64,000 nt of DNA from contig NZ_WRPK01000004.1 in NCBI RefSeq assembly GCF_009755815.1, positions 465,518 to 529,517 of the forward strand, in the 5' to 3' direction. A program made the position numbers and the translations under genes. The notes under the pieces are model-generated. The model saw nothing but the letters and a program-made list of their open reading frames with translations. It had not been told where the DNA came from and ran no database searches. The stretch is from Flavisphingomonas formosensis (lineage in GTDB: Bacteria > Pseudomonadota > Alphaproteobacteria > Sphingomonadales > Sphingomonadaceae). Below, piece after piece: positions 1 to 9,435 of the stretch (its first letter is position 1; each line of letters opens with the position of its first letter).

Positions 1-1322
1 TGCCCGAGGCGCTGGAAGAAGTGCGCGAAGAGATCAGCGGCAACGACGCGATCTTCATGGATACGTGCGATTTCCTCTGCATCTCGGATCTCGAGCAATT
101 GGTCGACGAGGATCGTCCGGATCTGAAATTCCCGCCGTTCAGCCCGCGCTTTCCCGAGCGGATACGCGAGCATGACGGCGATTGCTTCGCCGCCATCCGG
201 TCCAAGGACATCGTCGTCCATCATCCCTATGAGACGTTCGAAGTGGTGCTCGCTTTCCTGAAGCAGGCGGCGGCGGATCCGGACGTGGTGGCGATCAAGC
301 AGACGCTCTATCGCGCAGGCAAGCAGTCTGCGGTGATCCGCGCGCTGGTCGACGCCGCGGAGGCGGGCAAGTCGGTCACTGCCGTCGTCGAGCTCAAGGC
401 ACGCTTCGACGAAGAACAGAATCTGATGTGGGCCTCGCAGCTCGAGCGCGCCGGCGTGCAGGTGGTCTACGGATTCATCGACTGGAAGACCCATGCCAAG
501 GTCTCGATGGTGGTTCGCAGAGAGGGCGAGGGGTATCGTACCTACTGCCATTTCGGCACTGGCAACTATCACCCGATCACGGCCCGTATCTACACGGACC
601 TGAGCTTTTTCACCGCGGATCCACGCGCGGGCCGCGATGCGGCGCAGCTGTTCAACTACATCACCGGCTATGTCGAGCCGACCGGGCTGGAAATGATCAC
701 CATGTCGCCGCATGGCCTGCGCGACAAGCTGGCGGCGCTGATTGATGCCGAGATCGACCATGCCCGCGAGGGCCGGCCGGCGGCGATCTGGGCGAAGATG
801 AACTCGCTGGTCGATCCGATCATCATCGAGAAGCTGTACCGCGCTAGCGCGGCTGGCGTGGAGATCGATCTGGTCGTGCGCGGCATCTGCTGCCTGCGTC
901 CGGGTGTCGCCGGTCTTTCGGACAATATCCGGGTGAAATCGGTGGTGGGCCGCTTCCTCGAGCATAGCCGGATCATGTGCTTCGGAAATGGCGCGCGGCT
1001 GCCGAACAAGAAGGCGAAGGTGTTCATCTCCTCGGCCGACTGGATGCCGCGCAACTTCGACCGGCGTGTGGAGTATATGCTCGCAATCGAGAACCCCACG
1101 GTGCACGCGCAGATATTGGATCAGGTGATGGTCGCCAATCTGATCGACAATGAGCAGAGCTGGACGCTCAACCCGGATGGATCGTACGAGCGGGTCAGTG
1201 CGGACGGCAAGCCATTCAACCTTCACCGTTATTTCATGACCAATCCCTCGCTGTCCGGCCGCGGGCATGCGCTCCATGACAGCGCCTCGGTTCCTAAGTT
1301 GAGCCTGCGGCGTGGCGCTTAG
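1..1322 (+). CDS. ppk1: Polyphosphate kinase 1, 3' part (gene starts before the window)
   Basis: This is the C-terminal part of PPK1, which reversibly transfers the gamma phosphate of ATP onto polyphosphate chains. The frame is open to the left edge of the window, so the N-terminal domain lies outside it. Visible PPK1 landmarks are IKQTLYR, the segment ELKARFDEE, and [10 protein letters not shown], whose histidine (codon at 492-494) matches the autophosphorylated catalytic histidine of the family; GTGNYHP follows. The stop codon TAG at 1320-1322 is immediately followed by a strong hairpin. The downstream neighbour is ppx, giving the usual pairing of polyphosphate synthesis and degradation genes. 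Family assignment is firm. Confidence 0.96.
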   Translation, partial: PEALEEVREEISGNDAIFMDTCDFLCISDLEQLVDEDRPDLKFPPFSPRFPERIREHDGDCFAAIRSKDIVVHHPYETFEVVLAFLKQAAADPDVVAIKQTLYRAGKQSAVIRALVDAAEAGKSVTAVVELKARFDEEQNLMWASQLERAGVQVVYGFIDWKTHAKVSMVVRREGEGYRTYCHFGTGNYHPITARIYTDLSFFTADPRAGRDAAQLFNYITGYVEPTGLEMITMSPHGLRDKLAALIDAEIDHAREGRPAAIWAKMNSLVDPIIIEKLYRASAAGVEIDLVVRGICCLRPGVAGLSDNIRVKSVVGRFLEHSRIMCFGNGARLPNKKAKVFISSADWMPRNFDRRVEYMLAIENPTVHAQILDQVMVANLIDNEQSWTLNPDGSYERVSADGKPFNLHRYFMTNPSLSGRGHALHDSASVPKLSLRRGA

Positions 1323-1359
1323 AGCAAGCTGTGCGATAAGGGAGTCGCGCAGCTTGCTC
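1322..1359 (+). terminator. Strong hairpin at the ppk1 stop codon
   Basis: Two 15-base arms (1322-1336 and 1345-1359) pair throughout with one G-U wobble around an 8-base loop. The hairpin begins on the last base of the ppk1 stop. There is no obvious T-run after it, so termination or mRNA 3'-end stabilisation is inferred. The following 80 bases contain a stretch (TTCCCACTTTTCCGCACGATGC) that looks like a dispersed intergenic repeat. Confidence 0.5.
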
Positions 1360-1466
1360 CAAGCCTTCGCGGTCGCATCCTTTGTGCGGAGAGCCGGTTC
1401 CCACTTTTCCGCACGATGCCCGAGCGGCTTTCGGCGCGTTTCGATTCCCGCTAATCGGACCTCCGC

Positions 1467-2966
1467 ATGTCGACAGTGACGCTCCTCCGCCGGCGCGATG
1501 AAGCCGAGCTGCGCGCAAGCCGGCTCGGCATCATCGATATCGGATCCAACTCGATCCGTCTGGTCGTCTATGACGGCCCGGCGCGGATCCCCTCCATCCT
1601 CTTCAACGAAAAGGTGCTGGCTGGCCTGGGCCGTGGTCTTGCGCAGACCGGCGCGCTCGATCCCCAGGCCGTGGAGCGCGCCCTGAGCGCACTATCGCGC
1701 TATCGCTGCCTGGCCGACCAAATGCGCGTGGGGCGGCTGCGCACGGTGGCGACCGCAGCGGTGCGCGATGCGTCGAACGGGCCGCAATTCCTCGATCGGC
1801 TGCGCGACGAAGGCTTCGAGGTCGAACTACTATCCGGCGGCGACGAGGCGCGGATGGCGGGACATGGCGTGCTCTCGGCGATTCCCGACGCGAACGGCAT
1901 CGTCGGCGATCTTGGCGGCGGGAGCCTCGAGCTGGTGCGCGTCGCCGGCGGCAAGATCCACGAGCGCGCATCCTTTCCGCTGGGCGTGTTGCGGATCGAT
2001 TCGATCCGCCGCAAAGGCCAGCGGGCATTGGAACGGACGCTGGCCAAGGCGCTGGATCAGGCCGGCTTCAAGGGGATGGGCAAGGGGCTGCCGTTCTACA
2101 TGGTCGGCGGATCCTGGCGCGCGGTGGCGCGGCTGGACATGCATCTGACGGATTATCCGCTGCCGATCGTCCATCATTACCGGATGGCGCCGGACAGCGC
2201 CCGCAGGCTCGTTCGCGTGCTGGCGCATATCGATCGCAAGCGCCTGCGCGAGGTGCCGGGATTGTCCGTTCCGCGCATACCCGATCTCGCCAACGCATCG
2301 CTGCTGCTCGCTCTGCTGACGAAACAGTTCCAGTCCAGCGAGATGGTGGTGTCCGCTTACGGCCTGCGCGAGGGGCTGATCCACAGCGATCTGGCCGATC
2401 ATATCCGCGATCAGGATCCGCTCATCGTCGCCACGCGCGAGGAAGGGCGGATGATGGGGCGTTTTCCGGAGCATGGCGACCTGCTCGACCGCTGGATCGC
2501 GCCGCTCTTTGCCGGAGAGAGCGTGCAGGATGCGCGCCTGCGCCACGCCACGTGCCAGCTGGCCGACGTGGGCTGGCACGCCCATCCAGAATTTCGCGCC
2601 GAACGCGGACTTGATGTCGGGCTGCACGGCAACTGGGTGGGCGTCGATGCCCGTGGCCGCGCGATGATCGGCCAGGCACTATATGTCAGCTTCGGTGGAT
2701 CCGGCATGATCCCGGTCATCGCCCAGCTTTGCACGCCCGACGAGATTGCGCGCGCAGAGCGCTGGGGTCTCGCGATGCGGCTCGGGCAGCGGCTGTCCGG
2801 GGGCGTCGCCGAGCCGCTGCAGGGCAGCCGCCTGGTGTTGCGCGAGAGCGGGCTCGTGCTGCATCTCGATCGAGGCGATCTGCCGCTCTACGGGGAGGCG
2901 GTCGAGCGGCGGCACAAGGCACTGGCGACCGCCTTCGGACTGCGCGCGGTGATGATGACCGACTGA
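1467..2966 (+). CDS. ppx: Exopolyphosphatase, Ppx/GppA family
   Basis: The product is a 499-residue Ppx/GppA phosphatase, which releases phosphate from the ends of polyphosphate or hydrolyses pppGpp. The ASKHA-fold nucleotide/phosphate-binding motifs are clear: IIDIGSNSIRLVVYDG at residues 22-37 and GDLGGGSLELV at 147-157. The length matches two-domain Ppx proteins with a C-terminal HD-like helical domain. It lies 144 bases after ppk1 on the same strand. Ppx and GppA cannot be separated from sequence alone; position beside ppk1 favours Ppx. Confidence 0.93.
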   Translation: MSTVTLLRRRDEAELRASRLGIIDIGSNSIRLVVYDGPARIPSILFNEKVLAGLGRGLAQTGALDPQAVERALSALSRYRCLADQMRVGRLRTVATAAVRDASNGPQFLDRLRDEGFEVELLSGGDEARMAGHGVLSAIPDANGIVGDLGGGSLELVRVAGGKIHERASFPLGVLRIDSIRRKGQRALERTLAKALDQAGFKGMGKGLPFYMVGGSWRAVARLDMHLTDYPLPIVHHYRMAPDSARRLVRVLAHIDRKRLREVPGLSVPRIPDLANASLLLALLTKQFQSSEMVVSAYGLREGLIHSDLADHIRDQDPLIVATREEGRMMGRFPEHGDLLDRWIAPLFAGESVQDARLRHATCQLADVGWHAHPEFRAERGLDVGLHGNWVGVDARGRAMIGQALYVSFGGSGMIPVIAQLCTPDEIARAERWGLAMRLGQRLSGGVAEPLQGSRLVLRESGLVLHLDRGDLPLYGEAVERRHKALATAFGLRAVMMTD

Positions 2967-3055
2967 CGCCCATTCGCCGCGGATCTGCTCATGTCCGTTT
3001 GGGCCGGGCTTGCCGAAAGCCCTTTTCGCCCTTTTCATCGACCAGAACAAAGGGA

Positions 3056-3076
3056 GTGCTTCGACAGGCTCAGCAC
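3056..3076. repeat. Short dispersed intergenic repeat (GTGCTTCGACAGGCTCAGCAC type)
   Basis: A 21-base element with GTGCT/AGCAC ends lies between the convergent ppx and rnd genes. I recognise the core CTTCGACAGGCTCAGC as a recurrent intergenic element in sphingomonad genomes (recollection, not searched). Its short stem could help end transcription from both sides. Confidence 0.4.
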
Positions 3077-3101
3077 GCAAGGCCGAGCGACCATGGCCTG
3101 G

Positions 3102-4274
3102 TCAGGCGTCGGCTGTCCGGGTCATGACCAGCCGGCCATTCTTGACGCCGAAGGCGAGCCGCCCCTCGACGAGATCGAGCGCATCGCGGCCGAACTGGTC
3201 GAAGCGCCAGCCTTCGAGGATCTGCAGGCCATCGCGGCGGCCGGCGGCGAGCAATTCCAGATCATCGGCCCGTGCGATCAGCCGCGGCGCCACATCCGCC
3301 TCGCGCGCCCGGATCTTGAGCAGCAGCTTCAGCAGGTCCGCGATCAGCGCGCCTTCCTTGCCGAGGCCCGGCTTCCGGTCCTCGCGCGGCGGCAGTTCGT
3401 CGTCGGACAGCGGCGTGCTCGCTTCGATCGCAGCCATCATCCGGCCGCCGATGTCGTTGCCGGCCCAGCTTGCCGAAAGACCGCGCACCTTGGCGAGATC
3501 GGACTGGACGCGCGGCGGATGGGAGGCGATGTCGGCCAGCGTCTCGTCCTTGACGATGCGGCCGCGCGGCAGGTTCTTGCTCTGGGCCTCGCGCTCGCGC
3601 CAGGCGGCCAGCGCCTTGAGGCGGCCGAGCACCTGCGGGTTGCGCGTCGGCATGCGGATGCGCAGCCAGGCGAGCTCGGGCAGGTTGATGTAGCTGGAGG
3701 GATCGCCCAGCCGATCCATCTCCTGATCCAGCCACTGGCCCCGCCCGGTATCGCGCAGACGCGTCAGCATGCGCGGAAAGATCGCGGCGAGATGGGTCAC
3801 GTCGCCGATCGCATAATCGATCTGGCGCTTGTCGAGCGGGCGCCGGCTCCAGTCGGTGAAGCGGGCGCCCTTGTCGAGCTTCACGCCCAGCCAGCCTTCG
3901 ACGAGGTTCGAATAGCCCACCTGCTCACCCATGCCGAGCGCCATCGCCGCCACCTGCGTGTCGAACAGCGGGTGCGGGGTCTTGCCGGTCAGATTGTGGA
4001 CGATCTCGAGATCCTGGCCGCCGGCGTGGAAGACCTTGAGCACGTCCTCATTGTTCACCAGCAGATCGAGCAGCGGCGTCAGGTCGATGCCCGGTGCCTT
4101 GGGGTCGATCGCCGCAGCCTCGTGCGCGTCGGCGATCTGGAGAAGGCAAAGGTCCGGCCAGTAGCTGTTTTCGCGCATGAACTCGGTATCGACGACCACC
4201 CATGGCGATTGGGCGAGGCGGGAGCAGAGATCGGCAAGCGTGACGCTGTCGGTGATCAGCGGATGGATATGCAT
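3102..4274 (-). CDS. rnd: Ribonuclease D
   Basis: The product is a 390-residue DEDD-type 3'-5' exoribonuclease that trims tRNA precursors. The first exonuclease motif, VVDTEFMREN, is at residues 28-37, and further acidic motifs (FHAGGQDLEIV, the YAIGDVTHL segment) follow in order. The second half carries HRDC-like helical regions, including LKALAAWREREAQ. I chose the ATG at 4274 (MHIHPLITDS) because RNase D proteins begin close to this point; the frame stays open to an ATG-less extension upstream that looks non-coding. It is divergent from aspS. Confidence 0.94.
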   Translation of the reverse strand: MHIHPLITDSVTLADLCSRLAQSPWVVVDTEFMRENSYWPDLCLLQIADAHEAAAIDPKAPGIDLTPLLDLLVNNEDVLKVFHAGGQDLEIVHNLTGKTPHPLFDTQVAAMALGMGEQVGYSNLVEGWLGVKLDKGARFTDWSRRPLDKRQIDYAIGDVTHLAAIFPRMLTRLRDTGRGQWLDQEMDRLGDPSSYINLPELAWLRIRMPTRNPQVLGRLKALAAWREREAQSKNLPRGRIVKDETLADIASHPPRVQSDLAKVRGLSASWAGNDIGGRMMAAIEASTPLSDDELPPREDRKPGLGKEGALIADLLKLLLKIRAREADVAPRLIARADDLELLAAGRRDGLQILEGWRFDQFGRDALDLVEGRLAFGVKNGRLVMTRTADA

Positions 4275-4377
4275 CCGGGAATTCCATAGAGACGCAGCGC
4301 CGCTTGACAAGGCGCGGTTGCTCCGCGAAGCGCGACGCTCGCGAAAAATCACCTAAAAGTTGATGAGTCCACCGCCC

Positions 4378-6156
4378 ATGCACGCCTATCGTTCGCACAC
4401 CTGCGCTCAACTGCGCGCCGCCGATGTCGGCGCCGCCGTCCGCCTGTCGGGCTGGGTCCATCGCAAGCGCGACCATGGCGGGGTGCTGTTCGTCGACCTG
4501 CGCGATCATTACGGCATCACCCAGATCGTCGCGGATGCGGATTCTGCGGCGCTGCCCATCCTGGAGTCGGTGCGGGTGGAATCGGTCGTCACGATCGACG
4601 GCGTGGTGAAGGCGCGCGCCGAGGGCACGGTGAACCCCGGTCTCGCGACCGGCGAGATCGAGGTGTTCGCGCGCGAGGTGAGCGTGCAATCCGCCGCACA
4701 GGAGTTGCCGCTGCCGGTGGCGGGCGAGGCCGACTATCCCGAGGATATCCGCCTGCGCTACCGCTTCCTCGACCTCCGGCGCGAGCGCATCCATGCCAAC
4801 ATCATGCTGCGCTCCTCGGTGATCGCCTCGATCCGCAAGCGGATGATCGACAGCGGCTTCACCGAGTTCCAGACGCCGATCCTGACCGCGTCGAGCCCCG
4901 AGGGCGCGCGCGACTATCTGGTGCCGAGCCGGGTGCATCCGGGCAAATTCTACGCGCTCCCGCAGGCGCCGCAGATGTTCAAGCAGCTGCTGATGGTCGC
5001 CGGCTTCGACCGCTATTTCCAGATCGCGCCCTGCTTCCGCGACGAGGACGGCCGCGCCGACCGTTCGCCGGGCGAATTCTACCAGCTCGATTTCGAGATG
5101 AGCTTCGTCACCCAGGAGGATGTGTTCGCGACGCTGGAGCCCGTGCTCCACGGCGTGTTCGAGGAATTTGCCGGCGACCGCCAGGTCTCGGCGCTGCCGT
5201 TCCGTCGCATTCCCTATCGCGAGTCGATGCTGCGCTACGGCAACGACAAGCCGGACCTGCGCAACCCGATCCTGATCAGCGACGTCTCCGAGCATTTCGT
5301 CGGATCGGGCTTCGGCCGCTTCGCCTCGATCGTCGAGAGCGGAGACGTCGTGCGCGCCATTCCGGCGCCGGGCACGGCCGAGAAGAGCCGGAAATTCTTC
5401 GACGACATGAACGCCTGGGCACAGTCGGAAGGCTTTGCCGGGCTCGGCTACGCCACGCGCAAGGGCGGCGAGTTCGGCGGGCCGATCGCCAAGAACCATG
5501 GCGAGGAGGGCATGGCCAGGATCGCCGAGGCGCTCGGCCTCGGGCCGGACGACGGCGTGTTCTTCGCCGCCGGCAAGGAAGCGCAGGCGGCGCGGCTCGC
5601 CGGCCTCGCGCGCACCCGCGTCGGCGAGCAGCTCGGCCTGATCGATCCGAAGCGCTTCGAATTCTGCTGGATCGTCGATTTCCCGATGTTCGAATATGAC
5701 GAGGACAACAAGAAGATCGACTTCAGCCACAATCCCTTCTCGATGCCGCAGGGCGAGCTGGAGGCGCTGGAGACCAAGGACCCGCTCGATATCCTCGCCT
5801 ATCAGTACGACATCGTCTGCAACGGCGTGGAGCTGTCGTCCGGCGCGATCCGGAACCACAAGCTCGACGTGATGTACAAGGCGTTCGAGATCGCCGGCTA
5901 TACGCGCGAGGAAGTCGACGCGAATTTCTCGGGCATGATCAATGCGTTCAAATATGGCGCGCCGCCGCACGGCGGATCGGCGCCGGGCATCGACCGCATC
6001 GTCATGCTGCTGGCGGACGAGCCGAACATCCGCGAGGTGGTGCTGTTCCCGATGAACCAGAAGGCGGAGGACCTGATGATGGGCGCCCCGTCCGCGGTCA
6101 CCGCCAAGCAGTTGCGCGAGCTGAATATCCGGATCGTCGAGCCGTCGAAGCATTGA
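4378..6156 (+). CDS. aspS: Aspartyl-tRNA synthetase
   Basis: The product is about 592 residues and charges tRNA-Asp (and possibly tRNA-Asn if non-discriminating). It has the N-terminal OB-fold anticodon-binding domain ([15 protein letters not shown] near the start), class II motif 2 ([11 protein letters not shown]), the bacterial GAD insert, and motif 3 ([13 protein letters not shown]) near the C terminus. Length equals the bacterial type. Start: the ATG at 4378 gives MHAYRSHTC, the usual beginning in alphaproteobacteria; in-frame TTG at 4360 and ATG at 4363 are alternatives. It is transcribed divergently from rnd. Confidence 0.97.
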   Translation: MHAYRSHTCAQLRAADVGAAVRLSGWVHRKRDHGGVLFVDLRDHYGITQIVADADSAALPILESVRVESVVTIDGVVKARAEGTVNPGLATGEIEVFAREVSVQSAAQELPLPVAGEADYPEDIRLRYRFLDLRRERIHANIMLRSSVIASIRKRMIDSGFTEFQTPILTASSPEGARDYLVPSRVHPGKFYALPQAPQMFKQLLMVAGFDRYFQIAPCFRDEDGRADRSPGEFYQLDFEMSFVTQEDVFATLEPVLHGVFEEFAGDRQVSALPFRRIPYRESMLRYGNDKPDLRNPILISDVSEHFVGSGFGRFASIVESGDVVRAIPAPGTAEKSRKFFDDMNAWAQSEGFAGLGYATRKGGEFGGPIAKNHGEEGMARIAEALGLGPDDGVFFAAGKEAQAARLAGLARTRVGEQLGLIDPKRFEFCWIVDFPMFEYDEDNKKIDFSHNPFSMPQGELEALETKDPLDILAYQYDIVCNGVELSSGAIRNHKLDVMYKAFEIAGYTREEVDANFSGMINAFKYGAPPHGGSAPGIDRIVMLLADEPNIREVVLFPMNQKAEDLMMGAPSAVTAKQLRELNIRIVEPSKH

Positions 6157-6235
6157 CGCTCGAAAGGGTAGCCGGCGCGGGAGCTTTCGCGTCGATGTGC
6201 CGAGGCCGGATTTGTCGCACGGCAAGGCATTTCGG

Positions 6236-6721
6236 CTAATGATCGCAGGGCATATGTGCTTTGCCGTCCATCAGCACCAAGGGGCGATAATCCACATATC
6301 GCCCGCTGGAGGGAATGGTGGCTGGGATTGCGAGCCCGGCGAACATCAAGCCCTGAGCGGCCATCGATAGGCAGAGCAGCGATGCGATGGGCAGCAGCAC
6401 GGCTCGGCGCGCGATCGGCCGCCACCTTTCCATCCAATGCAACAGCCTTATGAGCGGGACGCTGAACAACGCCGCCAAAATCGCGATGTTGCAAAGATAG
6501 GCTGGCACGAAAAGGAAGATATCCATCGACGTTACCGTCGACGGTTCGAAGTAAGGCAACGGAAAACCCCGGCCGAATGCGCCGGGTCCGTCTGCGAGTT
6601 CGTCGCAATAAGGCGTCCACCAGGGAATCGCGAGGAAAGCTTCGGCCACCACCGCGATGGCTATGGCAAAGACTGCGCCCCAGATTCGTCGCCGCCACGA
6701 TCCGACATGTCTGTCCTTCAT
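6236..6721 (-). CDS. Hypothetical integral membrane protein
   Basis: I do not recognise the family of this 161-residue protein. It has a basic N terminus (MKDRHVGSWRRR) and about three hydrophobic segments: one at roughly residues 13-32, one near 70-90 (DIFLFVPAYLCNIAILAALF) and one near 107-130. The charge pattern suits an inner-membrane protein. It stands alone between convergent aspS and a divergent VOC gene. Its base composition is less GC-rich than that of its neighbours, which may point to a recently acquired or poorly conserved gene. Confidence 0.65.
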   Translation of the reverse strand: MKDRHVGSWRRRIWGAVFAIAIAVVAEAFLAIPWWTPYCDELADGPGAFGRGFPLPYFEPSTVTSMDIFLFVPAYLCNIAILAALFSVPLIRLLHWMERWRPIARRAVLLPIASLLCLSMAAQGLMFAGLAIPATIPSSGRYVDYRPLVLMDGKAHMPCDH

Positions 6722-6833
6722 CGACAGACGATGTGACAGCGCATCGTGCAGATTTCATGCAGAAAGCGAGATCCTTTGGCCATGATCGTCCCGGCTTGAC
6801 CTCGGGGCGAAAGACCGATCACCTTGCGCCGCG

Positions 6834-7232
6834 ATGACCGGTCTGTTGATCAACATCGACGTTTCCGATGTGGACGCTGCGGAGCGTTTCTTCGTCGCGG
6901 CGTTCGGGCTGCGTGTCGGGCGGCGGTTCGGGGACGATTTCGTCGAATTGCTGGGCTGGCCGACGCCGCTCTATCTGTTGCGCAAGGCCGCGGGGACGAT
7001 CGGGGCGGGCGGTGACGCGCGGCGTTACGATCGGCACTGGACGCCGATCCACGCGGATATCGTCGTCGACGATCTCGATGCGGCGCTGGACCGCGCGGTC
7101 GCGGCTGGGGCGATCGTGGAAGCAGAGGCGCGGGAGGCGCCCTATGGCCGTATCGCCATGTTGGCGGATCCTTTCGGCCACGGTTTCTGTATGATCCAGT
7201 TCAATGCCGCGGGCTATGATGCGCTGCTGTGA
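6834..7232 (+). CDS. VOC (glyoxalase/bleomycin resistance) family protein
   Basis: The product is a 132-residue single-domain vicinal-oxygen-chelate protein. It opens with LLINIDVSDVDAAERFF, contains the HADIVVDDLDAALDRAVAAGA repeat half, and ends with the typical ADPFGHGFCMIQF strand. These features mark the beta-alpha-beta-beta-beta fold shared by glyoxalases, dioxygenases and antibiotic-binding proteins. The substrate cannot be inferred. It is followed within 50 bases by the TRIC-family channel gene on the same strand. Confidence 0.82.
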   Translation: MTGLLINIDVSDVDAAERFFVAAFGLRVGRRFGDDFVELLGWPTPLYLLRKAAGTIGAGGDARRYDRHWTPIHADIVVDDLDAALDRAVAAGAIVEAEAREAPYGRIAMLADPFGHGFCMIQFNAAGYDALL

Positions 7233-7281
7233 CAGCTGCCCGGAAAGCTTCGAGCCGGCTTGAGCTGGCGGGGAGGGTGTG

Positions 7282-7929
7282 ATGGCGCTTGCCACCGTTG
7301 GGGCGGCGCAGGTGGTGCGGACGGCCGATCTGGCGGGCACGTTCCTGTTCGCGGTGGAAGGGGCGCTGACGGGTCTGGCGGTCGGCTTCGACCCGGTCGG
7401 CGTGATCGTGCTCGCCTTCCTGACCGCGCTCGGCGGCGGGATGATCCGCGATCTGCTGATCGGGGCGACGCCGCCGGCGGCAGTGGCGGACTGGCATTAT
7501 GCGGCGATCGTGATCGCGGCGGCGCTCGTCACCTGGATCTTCCACGCCGCCATCGCCCGTGTGCCGGACGATCTGATGGTGGCGCTGGACGCGGCGGGAC
7601 TGGCCATGGCGGCCGTTGCCGGCACCGAAAAGGCGCTTGTCCATCGCATCCATCCGCTCGTCGCGACCTTTCTCGGCACGGTCAGCGGGGCGGGAGGCGG
7701 GACCTTGCGGGACATAGCGATCAACCAGGTGCCGCGCGTCTTCCGCACCGACGTCTATGCCACGGCGGCGCTCAGCGCGGCGGTGATCGTGGTCGTCGGA
7801 CGGCTTGCGGGGGTGCGGCCGAGGGTGGGTGCGATCGTGGCCGCGCTCGCCTGCATCGCGATCCGGATGCTGGCCCATGCCTATCACTGGCATCTGCCGA
7901 CGGTGGGCAGAGCCGGGCCCGCCGGCTGA
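7282..7929 (+). CDS. Trimeric intracellular cation channel family protein (YicG/UPF0126)
   Basis: The product is a 215-residue inner-membrane protein with about seven hydrophobic segments. Two internal repeats each contain the family hallmark GGGxxRD: GGGMIRD at residues 51-57 and GGGTLRD at 138-144. Prokaryotic TRIC homologues conduct K+ or Na+; some YicG proteins are linked to glycine uptake. The ATG at 7282 is preceded by GGGAGGG, which favours it over the GTG three bases upstream. Confidence 0.88.
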   Translation: MALATVGAAQVVRTADLAGTFLFAVEGALTGLAVGFDPVGVIVLAFLTALGGGMIRDLLIGATPPAAVADWHYAAIVIAAALVTWIFHAAIARVPDDLMVALDAAGLAMAAVAGTEKALVHRIHPLVATFLGTVSGAGGGTLRDIAINQVPRVFRTDVYATAALSAAVIVVVGRLAGVRPRVGAIVAALACIAIRMLAHAYHWHLPTVGRAGPAG

Positions 7930-8041
7930 AGCCGGGTCTTGTTTCGCATGCACCTTTCCGCAATCTCTGCGCATTTATGCAAGTATGGGAGCGCGCCTGC
8001 CCGCGACGGGAAGGATGCCGCGCCCGAGAAGCGGTGAGGCC

Positions 8042-8830
8042 ATGGCGATTGATCTTTCGGATTATGAGAAGGGCGCCGCTTTCGACGGCGATTATGACGA
8101 GGCGCTGGCAAAGGTGCAGAAGCGGCTTGCCCATGTCCAGGCGGCGCACATCGTTCACGCCCGGCGCAGCGTGATTGCGTTCGAAGGCTGGGACGCGGCG
8201 GGCAAGGGCGGCATCATCCAGCGGCTGACCGCCGAATGGGATCCGCGCCATTTCGAGGTGTGGCCGATCTCGGCACCGACCGATGAAGAGAAGGCGCGTC
8301 ATTTCCTCTGGCGCTTCTGGAACAGATTGCCGGGCAATCGCGAGATCGCGGTGTTCGACCGCACCTGGTATGGCCGGGTGCTCGTCGAGCGGGTCGAGGG
8401 TTTCTGCACCGAGAAGGAGTGGCGGCGCGCCTATGACGAGATCAACGAGTTCGAGGCGCAGCAGAAGGACAGCGGCACGACGATCATCAAGCTGTTCATT
8501 CACATCACCCAGGAAACCCAGGACGATCGGCTTAGATCGAGGCTGCAGCATCCCTGGAAACGCTGGAAGACGGGCGCGGACGATTTCCGCAATCGCGCGC
8601 GCCGGGCGGATTATCTGGATGCGATGCACGACATGTTCGGGCGCACCGACACGCGCTGGGCGCCCTGGACGGTGATCGACGGCAACAACAAGAAGGCGGC
8701 ACGGATCAAGGCGCTGAACTATATCGTCGACCGGCTCGAAAAGGCCGTGCCGATGGAGCCGCCGCCGATTTCCGAGAAGCTGGCGGAACTGGCCCGGTCC
8801 CAGTTCGGGGACGATATCAAGCTGGACTGA
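8042..8830 (+). CDS. ppk2: Polyphosphate kinase 2 family protein
   Basis: The product is a 262-residue PPK2, a P-loop kinase that uses polyphosphate to phosphorylate nucleotides. It has Walker A GWDAAGKGG at residues 49-57, the Walker B/DRxWYGR motif at 106-112, and a lid-like region RSRLQHPWKRWK. The length fits single-domain PPK2. The start ATG at 8042 follows a purine-rich stretch (AGCGGTGAGGCC). It is the third polyphosphate gene in 8 kb, after ppk1 and ppx. Whether it acts on NMP or NDP cannot be told from these motifs. Confidence 0.92.
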   Translation: MAIDLSDYEKGAAFDGDYDEALAKVQKRLAHVQAAHIVHARRSVIAFEGWDAAGKGGIIQRLTAEWDPRHFEVWPISAPTDEEKARHFLWRFWNRLPGNREIAVFDRTWYGRVLVERVEGFCTEKEWRRAYDEINEFEAQQKDSGTTIIKLFIHITQETQDDRLRSRLQHPWKRWKTGADDFRNRARRADYLDAMHDMFGRTDTRWAPWTVIDGNNKKAARIKALNYIVDRLEKAVPMEPPPISEKLAELARSQFGDDIKLD

Positions 8831-8837
8831 ACGCCGT

Positions 8838-8853
8838 CGCTCCGGCGGGAGCG
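8838..8853 (+). terminator. Possible hairpin after ppk2
   Basis: CGCTCC and GGAGCG pair around a GGCG loop just after the ppk2 stop. There is no T-run, so the role as terminator is weakly supported. Confidence 0.25.
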
Positions 8854-8907
8854 CCGCATTCGCTTGCTTGCCGGCCGGCGTTCATTCCCGTGAGCTTCGA
8901 TCGCGGC

Positions 8908-9111
8908 TCAGGGCAGATCGGAGGCCTCGTCCGTCTGCCCCGTCGTCTGCACGCTCCTTATCTTCCCGTCCGCATATTCGCGATTTTCCTGCCGCAGCCT
9001 CCGGCGCGCGCTTTCCGCAGCGCCGTGATAGCGCATCCATTTCACGACCGCGGCGATGATGATCAGAATGAGGGCTATCAGCCCATAGGCGCCGACCGAC
9101 CGATGATCCAT
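8908..9111 (-). CDS. Small single-pass membrane protein
   Basis: The product is a 67-residue hypothetical protein. Residues about 6-24 form one hydrophobic helix (VGAYGLIALILIIIAAVVKW), followed by a strongly charged, Arg-rich tail (RRRLRQENREYADGK). The ATG at 9111 has a GGGAG motif seven bases upstream, so the gene is likely real. It is convergent with ppk2. The function is unknown; the layout is that of small membrane-anchored cytoplasmic proteins. Confidence 0.6.
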   Translation of the reverse strand: MDHRSVGAYGLIALILIIIAAVVKWMRYHGAAESARRRLRQENREYADGKIRSVQTTGQTDEASDLP

Positions 9112-9165
9112 GGCAAGCTCCCGAAAAGGCCTGTGGGGGGCTCCGGCCGACATCAAGCGAGAGAT

Positions 9166-9402
9166 GTGTCGGCGCTCACCGATGTGCTGTTCGTTTCATC
9201 CGATAGCAGAATCGAATTCGCAGCAACACCGCAAATCGTTGATCAAACGAAGCAAGAATCCGAAAATATCGTCTGCTCATATATTTATAAGTGCGAGCAG
9301 AGGGGCGAAACGAAAACGCAGTGCGAGGAAAACTTCTCGTGCGAAATAATTAGAGTCTCCGAAGGCGATGTGGTAGCCAAATCTATCACAGGAAATTTCT
9401 GA
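9166..9402 (+). CDS. Possible small Cys-rich protein in an AT-richer island
   Basis: A 78-codon frame opens with GTG and contains four cysteines in its second half (VCSYIYKCEQRG, TQCEENFSCE). The local sequence (about 9200-9420) is clearly less GC-rich than its surroundings. The amino-acid pattern looks protein-like, with alternating polar residues and paired cysteines, but there is no convincing ribosome binding site or signal peptide. It could be a gene remnant. I do not recognise a family. Confidence 0.25.
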   Translation: MSALTDVLFVSSDSRIEFAATPQIVDQTKQESENIVCSYIYKCEQRGETKTQCEENFSCEIIRVSEGDVVAKSITGNF

Positions 9403-9435
9403 GCATCTCGTGACAGGAAGATATCATGCTTCCGC

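Noticed and set aside
4048..6225. Very long minus-strand frame (725 codons) opposite aspS
   Set aside because: It is a shadow: aspS on the plus strand has all class II synthetase motifs, and the antisense frame is His/Arg/Glu-rich without domains, a common artefact of high-GC codon bias.
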